Below the pieces are notes generated by a model, which saw only the letters and a list, made by a program, of their open reading frames with translations, was not told the origin of the DNA and made no database searches. Positions 8,098 through 15,495 of a stretch of DNA of 64,000 nucleotides are shown piece after piece (within the stretch, counting starts at the first letter, position 1; every line of letters starts with the position of its first letter). This DNA comes from Reyranella sp. CPCC 100927 (GTDB lineage Bacteria > Pseudomonadota > Alphaproteobacteria > Reyranellales > Reyranellaceae), in the NCBI RefSeq assembly GCF_007859315.1, contig NZ_VOHA01000001.1, forward strand, positions 682,001-746,000, written 5' to 3'. Made by a program: the position numbers and the translations under genes.

Positions 8098-9330
8098 CTA
8101 TTCTTGTTTCATATGCTCGGACCAGCGATGCACCACCCGGCTGTCGACGGGCGCATGGCGTTCGGCCGCGTAGAAGGCCGCGATTCCGGGGATCGCCAGC
8201 ACTAATGACCTCAGGTCGAAGTGTACGTAACGCGACAAGTAGAAGCCTGCGTTCAGCGCAGCGCGCTCGACTTGAGCCTGCGCATCGTGTCGACCATCGA
8301 GCACCGTGCGTAGCGTCGGAAAGGTGCCATCCGTGGCGAAGGATGATTGCCCATCGAGGGCCGTCAGGGTGCCGACAAGGCTGGCCTCGAACACGAGCGA
8401 GCTTGTGCGCGAGGCCACCAGATCGAATGTCGAGAGCCATTCCAGATAGCTGGTCTCCGGCGGTACATCCTCGACGCATACGACGCCCCGTAGGCCGGCA
8501 CACTGTTCGAGGCACTTCTGCTGCGCCGCCAAAGTCCAGGAGTGGTTCTTTGCCGAGGGGTGGCCTTTGACAACGACGTCAAATCCAGTGTCGCTCAAAA
8601 GCTTCACTCTGCGGATCGCGTCCTCGGCCATATCGACGGCTTCTTCCGGAAGCCCCAGAAAATTGGCGTCATCACAGGTTTGAAGCGCAACGAGTGCACG
8701 CTGCCCGGTAGGTGGCGAGCGCTTGCTCCACGGGCTCACCATCCGTCGAACCTCGTCGAGGCGTCCCGATGAGACGGCAGGCAGGTCATCGATAGAGAGG
8801 CGCGGCAGCAGAGCGCGGCTGTGCGCACCCCAAGGGTCCGCATAGTATGATGTCGGCAGGGGATGCCGCGTCGCGCCGAGTTCGCAATTGATGCACACGA
8901 GCTGGTGCTGGTCGCAAAATTGGCGCGCCGCGCCATTCTGCCCCCAGACCATGACAGCATCGAACTCGAACCGCTCTTGCCTTAGACGCTCGAGCTCGTC
9001 CTTGACGGCCGTGCTGAAATCACCGGTGCCGAGAAGGAGTTCCCGCCAGTGCAGCATGCCCGTGGGGTGCCAGGGTAGCGTCCTCAGTGCCTCGATCATC
9101 GCCTGCAGCTCGGGTCCAACCGCGCTGAAAGCGGTATCGGGCAGCGGGCGATCGTATTTCTCGTTGCACTGGAGCAGGAACTGGATGGTTGCCGCGTTCG
9201 AGAGAAAATGGACGTCGGCATCGATGTCCGCGGCAGCCGCGAGCCACTGTTCCGCGACCCAGAAGTACGCGCCGTCAGTTTCTCGAATGGGGAAAGGTTC
9301 AACGAAAAAAAGAATTCTCGATCCCAACAT
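8098..9330 (-). CDS. Putative glycosyltransferase (GT99/capsule-synthesis-like)
   Basis: A 410-residue soluble protein. It starts with a hydrophobic strand (SRILFFVEPFPIRETDGAYFW). The C-terminal half has FDVVVKGHPSAKNHSW, then GVVCVEDVPPETSYLEWLSTFDLVASRTSSLVFEASLVGT. The order HP...E...D...S-S..FEA is that of GT-B nucleotide-sugar-binding domains in capsule synthesis proteins (PF05159-like), and the N-terminus resembles that of GT99 Kdo transferases. The exact family is an inference. The start is ATG 9330, preceded directly by an in-frame GTG. The flank upstream is AT-rich, the gene is alone, and it lies between direct repeats, all consistent with acquisition by transfer. Confidence 0.5.
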   Translation of the reverse strand: MLGSRILFFVEPFPIRETDGAYFWVAEQWLAAAADIDADVHFLSNAATIQFLLQCNEKYDRPLPDTAFSAVGPELQAMIEALRTLPWHPTGMLHWRELLLGTGDFSTAVKDELERLRQERFEFDAVMVWGQNGAARQFCDQHQLVCINCELGATRHPLPTSYYADPWGAHSRALLPRLSIDDLPAVSSGRLDEVRRMVSPWSKRSPPTGQRALVALQTCDDANFLGLPEEAVDMAEDAIRRVKLLSDTGFDVVVKGHPSAKNHSWTLAAQQKCLEQCAGLRGVVCVEDVPPETSYLEWLSTFDLVASRTSSLVFEASLVGTLTALDGQSSFATDGTFPTLRTVLDGRHDAQAQVERAALNAGFYLSRYVHFDLRSLVLAIPGIAAFYAAERHAPVDSRVVHRWSEHMKQE

Positions 9331-9333
9331 CAC

Positions 9334-9654
9334 GCAGTCCGCTATGCGATATTCATTCGCTTACTAATCATCGTATCATAAGAAAATTGCCACATTGATG
9401 CGAACAGGTAGTACGAGACCTGCGCGGCACGCATCGTCGGCCGCCGCAGCCCACCGAAGGTTGATTTTCGAGAGAGGCGGGCAAAGCGGCACGACCGCCG
9501 CAGTCAGCTCATATCTCGCGTTCAGCAGCACGGCACTTCACTGCCGCTCATTGCCGATGCCGGTGTGTGAGCTGGAAGAGAACGGACGAAAGTGCAGCGC
9601 CGGCAAGTGGCGACTGCCCGCGATCAAGGGCACTACGAACCACTAAAAACCAAA
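9334..9654. other. Non-coding stretch between glycosyltransferase-like gene and tRNA-Ala
   Basis: About 320 bases with no supportable gene. The part next to the glycosyltransferase start (about 9335-9400) is unusually AT-rich and probably holds its promoter. The remainder is of ordinary composition; an 83-codon open frame starting at 9395 shows no recognisable domain and no ribosome-binding site. It ends at the tRNA terminator. Confidence 0.6.
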
Positions 9655-9680
9655 GGGCCCGGTGCTTTCGCACCGGGCCC
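9655..9680 (-). terminator. Rho-independent terminator of tRNA-Ala
   Basis: A perfect 11-bp stem (GGGCCCGGTGC pairing with GCACCGGGCCC, four-base loop) lies seven bases beyond the tRNA 3' end. On the minus strand it is followed by TTTGGTTTTT. The strong stem and T-rich tail mark a terminator for the tRNA transcript. Confidence 0.88.
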
Positions 9681-9686
9681 TTGTTT

Positions 9687-9762
<76 letters not shown>

Positions 9763-9790
9763 GAAATCCTGGCGCGGCATCCGTCTGGGG

Positions 9791-9830
9791 ACGGCCCGCG
9801 AACGCGGCGGAACATATGGAGCAGGCCGGC
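9791..9830. repeat. 40-bp direct repeat, right copy
   Basis: It matches the copy at 8051-8090 at 35 of 40 positions and has the same orientation. It lies between the tRNA-Ala 5' end and the stop codon of the TIGR02300 gene. Similarity falls off quickly on both sides. Confidence 0.7.
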
Positions 9831-9870
9831 CTCTGACAAGGCGAAAATGTCGGCCGATCCCAGGTCCCGC

Positions 9871-10224
9871 TCAGGTTTCCTCGTCGCTGCCCTTGTCGTC
9901 GATACCGACCTCGATCTCGGCATCGTCCTCGGCCAGATCCTCGGTATCCTCCAACGCCGCGTCGTCGTCTTCGCTATCGCCTTCGACCGCGGGCAAATCG
10001 TCATCCGCGATCGGCACGCCCTCGATCATGTCCTTGGGCTTCTTGGCCGCCGGCGCCTTGCTCGCCGCCGCCGGGACCGACCGGCTACGACGCGCCTTCA
10101 CGAAGTCCTCGGGGTCGTGCGAATGGCCGCACTTCGGGCAGATGATCGGATTCTTGCTGAGATCGTAGAACCGCGCGCCGCAACTCTGGCAGCTACGCTT
10201 GGTTCCCCAGGCGGCCTTCACCAT
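9871..10224 (-). CDS. TIGR02300 / FYDLN-acid family protein
   Basis: A 117-residue protein starting MVKAAWGTKRSCQSCGARFYDLSKNPIICPKCGHSHDP. The two C-x2-C pairs form a zinc ribbon and enclose FYDLSK, matching the FYDLN hallmark of TIGR02300. A basic Ala/Lys/Pro linker follows, and the last ~45 residues are almost all Asp, Glu, Ala and Leu. Function is unknown; family members are mostly alphaproteobacterial and sit next to aroA. Upstream open sequence in this frame is Gly/Arg-rich shadow. On the same strand as tRNA-Ala. Confidence 0.93.
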   Translation of the reverse strand: MVKAAWGTKRSCQSCGARFYDLSKNPIICPKCGHSHDPEDFVKARRSRSVPAAASKAPAAKKPKDMIEGVPIADDDLPAVEGDSEDDDAALEDTEDLAEDDAEIEVGIDDKGSDEET

Positions 10225-10346
10225 TTCCCAAAACCTCTTTGCAATACCGCGGGCGCGCCACTGGCGTCCGGCCGGCGCGGAAAGCGGGCGTTTGCCACGC
10301 CCGGCCGGGGTTGTCAAAAGCCAAAATGGCCCGCCGGGGAGACGGA

Positions 10347-10967
10347 TCAGGTATCGTGCGACGGATTGCCCGGGCCGGCCAGGCATCCGCGCAGCACGAG
10401 GTCGACGGCGCTCTGAGCCAGCTGGGCGCGCGAGGCGTCGGGAACGCCCATCAGGCCACCCCGGATCATGCCCAGCAGCAGCGCCGGCAGCACGTCGGGG
10501 TCCACGGCGCGGAATTCGCCGCTCTCGATGCCGGCGGCGATCGCGGTGCGCAGGGCGTCCTGGATCGGCCGGCGCCGGCCGCGGAACAGGATGCGCCAAC
10601 GGTCGGCCAGTTCCGGCTGCTCGCCGGTGAGCACGCGCAGCGACACCATCTGCTCGCCCAGCACGTCGACCAGGCATGTCACCATGGCCACCAGTGCCGC
10701 CTGCTGGGAGGTCTCGCGGCTGCGGATCGCCTCCAGGTCTGCCTCCAGGCCCGCCAGTGCATCGCCAAAAACCTGCAGGAACAGCTCTTCCTTCGAGGCG
10801 AAGTACCGGTACAGCGTCGGCTTTCCGACACCGGCGGCGCGTGCCACGTCGTCGACCTGCACGCCGCCGTAGCCGCGCCGGCCGAACAGGTCGGCGGCGG
10901 CCCGCAGGATGTCGGCCCGGCGCCGCTGGCGCCAGTCCGGCATATTTTCGCCATCGTCGCGCGGCAT
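10347..10967 (-). CDS. TetR/AcrR-family regulator of the adjacent RND pump
   Basis: A 206-residue protein. The N-terminal helix-turn-helix reads ADILRAAADLFGRRGYGGVQVDDVARAAGVGKPTLYRYFASKEELF, a very typical TetR sequence. The C-terminal ligand domain ends with GLMGVPDASRAQLAQSAVDLVLRGCL. It is divergent from the RND adaptor gene and 142 bp away, so it is the probable repressor of that pump. A dyad next to its own start codon is the likely operator. Confidence 0.9.
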   Translation of the reverse strand: MPRDDGENMPDWRQRRRADILRAAADLFGRRGYGGVQVDDVARAAGVGKPTLYRYFASKEELFLQVFGDALAGLEADLEAIRSRETSQQAALVAMVTCLVDVLGEQMVSLRVLTGEQPELADRWRILFRGRRRPIQDALRTAIAAGIESGEFRAVDPDVLPALLLGMIRGGLMGVPDASRAQLAQSAVDLVLRGCLAGPGNPSHDT

Positions 10968-10974
10968 TGAAAAC

Positions 10975-10990
10975 AGAACTCCTCGGTTCT
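10975..10990. promoter_or_regulatory. Candidate TetR operator
   Basis: AGAACTCCTCGGTTCT is an interrupted palindrome (AGAAC-N6-GTTCT) eight bases upstream of the TetR start codon, in the region shared with the RND operon promoter. A second half-site-like AGAACCGG lies about 60 bases further toward the RND operon. Candidate from symmetry and position only. Confidence 0.5.
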
Positions 10991-11109
10991 AAATATGGCG
11001 GTCAGGGGATGCTGTATCAAGACATCGCGTATGGACAGGAAAACCGCGTCAGAACCGGGCTGGAGGGGTAAAATATGCACGGCCAGGCCCGACGGGATCC
11101 GTTAGCCCC

Positions 11110-12282
11110 ATGATGAAGTCGCGCTTTTTTGCGGTGGCGTTTCTCCTCGTCGTCGGTGCGGTGGGCGCGTGGGCCTTCCGCGCCGCCGGCCCGCAACCGC
11201 AGCAGGGGAGGCAGGGCGAACAGGCCAAGCCCGTGGTCGCCGCCACGGCAGCCATGCGCCCGATGCCGGTCCTGATCGATGCCATCGGCCACGTCGAGAC
11301 CCAGTCCAGCGTCGTCGTGCGCTCGCGCATCGACGGCGTGGTCGACAAGGTCTGGGTCGAGGACGGCCAGGAGGTCAAGGCGGGCGACCTGCTGATCACG
11401 CTGGATGCACGCCAGGCCCAGGCCTCGCTGCGCCAGGCGGAAGGCGCGCTCGCCCGCGACAAGGCCCAGCTGGAAAATGCGCGCCGCGATCTGGCGCGCA
11501 TCGAGCCGCTGGCGCGTTCCGGCGCCGTTTCCAAGCAGCTGCTCGATCAGGCCATCGGCAATGTCGCGGCGCTGGAAGGCACGGTCGCGGCCGATGACGC
11601 GCAGGTGCAGAGCTTCAAGGTGCAGCTCACCTACACCGAGATCCGGGCACCGATTTCCGGACGGCTCGGCACCATCGGCACGCGGCTGGGTACGTCGGTG
11701 CGGTCGTCGGATGCCACGGCCGTGGTCACGATCAACCAGCTCGATCCGATTTACGTCAGCTACTCCGTGCCGCAGCGCGAACTGCCGGCGCTGCAGGACG
11801 CGATGGCAACCGGTCCGGTGCCGGTGCGCATCATGATCGCCGGCCGCGAGAAGCAGCCGCTGGAAGGCAAGATCGCCTACATCGACAACACCGTCGACAT
11901 GTCCTCCGGCACCCTGCCGGTACGGGCCATCGTGCCCAACCCCGAGCGCCATTTGTGGCCGGGCCTGTTCGTGAACACCACGACTACGGTCCGCGTCGAC
12001 CAGAAAGCGGTCGTCATTCCGGCCGAAGCCCTGCAGACGGGCCAGAACGGGACGTTCGTGTTCGTGATCAAGCCCGACATGACGGTGACGGCCCACGCGG
12101 TCGTCGTCGATCGCGTGCTGAACGACATGGCCGTCATCCGCTCCGGCGTCGCCGTGGGCGACAGGGTCGTTACGTCAGGCCAGCTGCGGCTGAGCGAAGG
12201 CACCAGGGTCGAGATCCGCGAGCCGGCGCCCGACGAACCGTCGCAGCCGGCGGCGAAGGGCAAGTCGGAGAAGCCGTCGTGA
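11110..12282 (+). CDS. RND efflux periplasmic adaptor (MFP) subunit
   Basis: A 390-residue membrane-fusion protein with an N-terminal anchor or signal (FFAVAFLLVVGAVGAWAFRA). The lipoyl half-motif reads VVRSRIDGVVDKVWVEDGQEVKAGDLLITLDARQ, then comes an alpha-hairpin (QASLRQAEGALARDKAQLENARRD), the second lipoyl half (YTEIRAPISGRLG) and a beta-barrel domain. The end is charged and Pro-rich. It couples the inner-membrane pump to an outer-membrane channel. The stop overlaps the GTG of the permease gene (GTGA), so the two are translationally coupled. It resembles MdtA-type adaptors. Confidence 0.92.
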   Translation: MMKSRFFAVAFLLVVGAVGAWAFRAAGPQPQQGRQGEQAKPVVAATAAMRPMPVLIDAIGHVETQSSVVVRSRIDGVVDKVWVEDGQEVKAGDLLITLDARQAQASLRQAEGALARDKAQLENARRDLARIEPLARSGAVSKQLLDQAIGNVAALEGTVAADDAQVQSFKVQLTYTEIRAPISGRLGTIGTRLGTSVRSSDATAVVTINQLDPIYVSYSVPQRELPALQDAMATGPVPVRIMIAGREKQPLEGKIAYIDNTVDMSSGTLPVRAIVPNPERHLWPGLFVNTTTTVRVDQKAVVIPAEALQTGQNGTFVFVIKPDMTVTAHAVVVDRVLNDMAVIRSGVAVGDRVVTSGQLRLSEGTRVEIREPAPDEPSQPAAKGKSEKPS

Positions 12283-15200
12283 ACCTGCCGGAGCTGTGCA
12301 TCCGCCGACCCGTCATGACGACACTGCTGATGGTGTCGTTCATCGTCGGCGGCTGGTTCGGCTATGCGCAGCTGCCGGTCGCCGCCCTGCCGCGGGTCGA
12401 TTTCCCCACCATCTCCGTGTCGGCAAGCCTGCCCGGCGCCAGTCCGGAGACCATGGCGTCGTCGGTCGCCACACCGCTGGAGCGGCAGTTCGCGACCATT
12501 CCCAGCGTCAATTCCATCATCTCGATCAACGGCCAGGGCACGACGCAGATCACGCTGCAGTTCGACCTCGACCGCAACATCGATGGTGCCGCGCTCGACG
12601 TGCAGTCGGCGATTTCGACCGCCGCGCGCCTGCTGCCCGACGAGATGACGACGCCGCCCAGCTTCCGCAAGGTCAACCCGGCCGACTCGCCGGTGCTTTT
12701 GCTGGCGCTGAGCTCCAGCACCCTGCCGCTGTCGACGCTCAATGAGTATGCCGAGACCTTGCTGTCGCCCAGCCTGTCGACCCTGGGCGGCGTGGCGCAG
12801 GTCACGATCTACGGCCCGCAGAAATATGCCGTGCGTATCCAGATCGACCCGCGGGCGCTGGCCGCCACCGGCATCGGCGTCGATCAGATCCAGAGCGCCG
12901 TCGCCGCCGCCAATTCCAACGCGCCGGTCGGCATCATCGACGGCAGCCGCCAGAGCGTGACCTTGCAGGCGTCGGGCCAGCTCGAGCGCGCCGCGGCCTA
13001 TCGCTCGTTGGTGGTGGCCTATCGCAACGGCAACCCGGTGCGGCTGGGCGAGATCGCCACGGTCACCGACGGCGTCGAGAACGACAAGATCGCGACCTGG
13101 ATGAACGGCACGCGCGCCATCGTGCTCGCCATCCAGCGCCAGCCCGATGCCAACACGGTGGCCGTGGTCGACGCCGTCAAAAACCTGCTGCCGACGTTCC
13201 GCAACCAGCTGCCGGCCGCCATCGACGTGCGCGCCATCATCGACCGCTCGCAGTCGATCCGCGAGTCGGTGCACGACGTCGAGTTCACCCTGCTGCTGAC
13301 GATCTGCCTGGTCGTCATGGTGATCTTCCTGTTCCTGCGCAACCTGCGGGCGACGCTGATCCCGGCGCTGGCGCTGCCGGTATCGATCATCGGCACGTTC
13401 GGCGGCATGTATCTGATGGGCTACAGCATCGACAATCTGTCGCTGCTGGCGATCACCCTGTCGGTCGGCTTCGTGGTCGACGACGCCATCGTGATGCTCG
13501 AGAACATCGTGCGCCACGTCGAGGGCGGCATGCGGCCGTTCGAGGCGGCGCTGAAAGGCTCGCGCGAGATCGCCTTCACCATCCTGTCGATCACGATATC
13601 GCTGGTCGCCGTGTTCATCCCGGTGCTGTTCATGGGCGGCATCGTGGGGCGGCTGTTCAACCAGTTCGCCGTCACCATCAGCATCGCCATCCTGATCTCG
13701 GCTTTCGTGTCGCTGACCCTGACGCCGATGCTGTGCAGCCGGATGCTGAAGCACATCGATCATTCGGCACCGCAAGGCCGGTTGATGCGGTGGTCCGAGG
13801 GGGTGTTCGACGGGATGCTGTCCGTCTACGAACGCACGCTCAAATGGGCACTGCTGCGCCGGCGCTTCATGCTGGGGATCACGGCCCTGACCCTGGTCCT
13901 GTCGATCGTCCTGTTCCAGGCCATCCCCAAGGGCTTCTTCCCGACCGAAGACACCGGCATGATCCTCGCCATCACCGAGGGACCGCAGGATACCTCCTTC
14001 GAGTCGTTGGCGCGTGAGCAGAAGCGCGTGGCGGACATCATCCTCGCCGATCCCGCGGTCGACGTCGTCAACTCCACGGTCGGCGTTGGCGGACCGAACA
14101 CCGCCACCAATGCGGGCCGCATGTTCGTCGGGCTGAAGCCGTTGGCGGTGCGCAAGGTGTCGGCTCAGGAGGTGATCCGCCGGCTGCGGCCCAAGCTGAT
14201 GGCGCTGACCGGCATCAACGTCTTCCTGCAGCCGATCCAGAACATCAATGTCGGCGGCCGGCTGTCCAAGGGCCTGTACCAGTATACACTGCAGGGCACG
14301 CAGTTCGCCGAGGTCCAGCGCTTCGCGCCGCAGGTCGAGGCCAAGCTCGCCACCCTGCCGCAGCTGCAGGACGTCACCAGCGACCTGCAGGTCCGCAGCC
14401 CGCAGGTCGTGGTGGAGGTCGACCGCGACCGTGCCGCGACGATGAACGTCACCGCCGCCGCCGTGCGCAACACGCTCTACTCGGCATTCGGCGCCCGCCA
14501 GATCTCGACCATCTACACGCCCAGCAACAACTACGAGGTGATCCTCGAGGTCGATCCGCGGTTCAGGGGTGACGTCGCCGCCCTGGGCTCGCTCTACGTG
14601 CCGACCACCACCGGCACCACCGTGCCGCTGGAGGCAGTGGCCACCATCCGCCGCCAGGCTGGGCCGCTCAACGTCAACCACCAGTCGGCGCTGCCGGCGG
14701 TGACCCTGTCGTTCAACCTGGCGCCTGGTGTCGCGCTGGGTCAGGCGGTGGCGGCGATCCAGGGTGCCGAGCGTGAGCTCAACCTGCCGGCGACCATCAC
14801 CACGAGCTTCCGCGGCACCGCCCAGGTATTCCAGGATTCGCTCAAGGGCCAGGCACTGTTGCTGCTGGCGGCGGTGTTCGTGATCTACATCGTGCTGGGC
14901 ATCCTGTACGAAAGCTTCATCCATCCGCTCACCATCCTGTCCGGTTTGCCGTCGGCCGGCATCGGCGCGCTGCTGACCTTGATGCTGTTCCGCATGGATC
15001 TCAGCGTCATCGCCATCATCGGCGCCGTGATGTTGATCGGCATCGTCAAGAAGAACGCGATCATGATGATCGACTTCGCCATCGAGCGGCGCAGCAAGGG
15101 CGATGTCAGTGCCGAGGACGCGATCTACGAGGCCTGCGTCTTGCGCTTCCGGCCGATCATGATGACCACCATGGCCGCCATCATGGGTGCCGTGCCGATC

Positions 15201-15395
15201 GCGGTCGGCATGGGCGCGGGTGCCGAACTGCGCCAGCCGCTGGGCGTCGTCGTGGTCGGCGGCCTGATCCTGTCGCAGCTGCTGACGCTCTACATCACGC
15301 CGGTGATCTACCTTTACCTCGATCAGCTGCAGACCCGGTGGGGCCACGGCCGCGAGGCGCTGGACCGCGACGCCACGCCCCATCCGGCGGAATGA
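12279..15395 (+). CDS. RND efflux permease (HAE1/MdtB-MdtC-like)
   Basis: A 1038-residue proton-driven pump of the usual family length. It opens with LCIRRPVMTTLLMVSFIVGGWFGYAQLPVAALPRVDFPTI. Key signs are SPETMASSVATPLERQF, the TM4 proton-relay region VGFVVDDAIVMLENIVRHVEGG, GGIVGRLFNQFAVTIS, and MLIGIVKKNAIMMIDFAIE in the second half. Twelve membrane helices and two large periplasmic loops fit the family. The start is GTG 12279, overlapping the adaptor stop. No outer-membrane factor gene follows, so the channel must be encoded elsewhere. Regulated most likely by the divergent TetR protein. Confidence 0.95.
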   Translation: MNLPELCIRRPVMTTLLMVSFIVGGWFGYAQLPVAALPRVDFPTISVSASLPGASPETMASSVATPLERQFATIPSVNSIISINGQGTTQITLQFDLDRNIDGAALDVQSAISTAARLLPDEMTTPPSFRKVNPADSPVLLLALSSSTLPLSTLNEYAETLLSPSLSTLGGVAQVTIYGPQKYAVRIQIDPRALAATGIGVDQIQSAVAAANSNAPVGIIDGSRQSVTLQASGQLERAAAYRSLVVAYRNGNPVRLGEIATVTDGVENDKIATWMNGTRAIVLAIQRQPDANTVAVVDAVKNLLPTFRNQLPAAIDVRAIIDRSQSIRESVHDVEFTLLLTICLVVMVIFLFLRNLRATLIPALALPVSIIGTFGGMYLMGYSIDNLSLLAITLSVGFVVDDAIVMLENIVRHVEGGMRPFEAALKGSREIAFTILSITISLVAVFIPVLFMGGIVGRLFNQFAVTISIAILISAFVSLTLTPMLCSRMLKHIDHSAPQGRLMRWSEGVFDGMLSVYERTLKWALLRRRFMLGITALTLVLSIVLFQAIPKGFFPTEDTGMILAITEGPQDTSFESLAREQKRVADIILADPAVDVVNSTVGVGGPNTATNAGRMFVGLKPLAVRKVSAQEVIRRLRPKLMALTGINVFLQPIQNINVGGRLSKGLYQYTLQGTQFAEVQRFAPQVEAKLATLPQLQDVTSDLQVRSPQVVVEVDRDRAATMNVTAAAVRNTLYSAFGARQISTIYTPSNNYEVILEVDPRFRGDVAALGSLYVPTTTGTTVPLEAVATIRRQAGPLNVNHQSALPAVTLSFNLAPGVALGQAVAAIQGAERELNLPATITTSFRGTAQVFQDSLKGQALLLLAAVFVIYIVLGILYESFIHPLTILSGLPSAGIGALLTLMLFRMDLSVIAIIGAVMLIGIVKKNAIMMIDFAIERRSKGDVSAEDAIYEACVLRFRPIMMTTMAAIMGAVPIAVGMGAGAELRQPLGVVVVGGLILSQLLTLYITPVIYLYLDQLQTRWGHGREALDRDATPHPAE

Positions 15396-15418
15396 CCTGA
15401 GCGCGGGTCGACCGCGTA

Positions 15419-15434
15419 TCACCCGATCGGGTGA
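15419..15434. promoter_or_regulatory. Palindrome P1 upstream of the kinase gene
   Basis: TCACCCGATCGGGTGA is a perfect 16-bp palindrome, 61 bases before the kinase start codon. The same arms with a different centre (TCACCC-TGTC-GGGTGA) occur at 18957-18972, about 54 bases upstream of the lipoprotein gene at the other end of the block. Matching sequence, spacing and placement suggest a shared operator. It is not followed by a T-tract, so it is unlikely to be a terminator for the RND operon. Confidence 0.6.
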
Positions 15435-15495
15435 CGAAGCGTTTTGCCTGCGATGCTAGCGTAGCCCCGGCCAGATGGCGGGGGAGGGTGCTGGC

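Noticed and set aside
9395-9646. An 83-codon open frame between the glycosyltransferase-like gene and tRNA-Ala
   Set aside because: No ribosome-binding site, no recognisable domain and unusual Ser/Arg/Ala composition; it most likely is not a gene.
11877-15422. A 1181-codon open frame antisense to the RND permease gene
   Set aside because: It has low-complexity His/Arg/Gln/Asp-rich translation with no domain, and the opposite strand encodes a full-length RND permease. Long antisense frames are expected with high-GC third positions.
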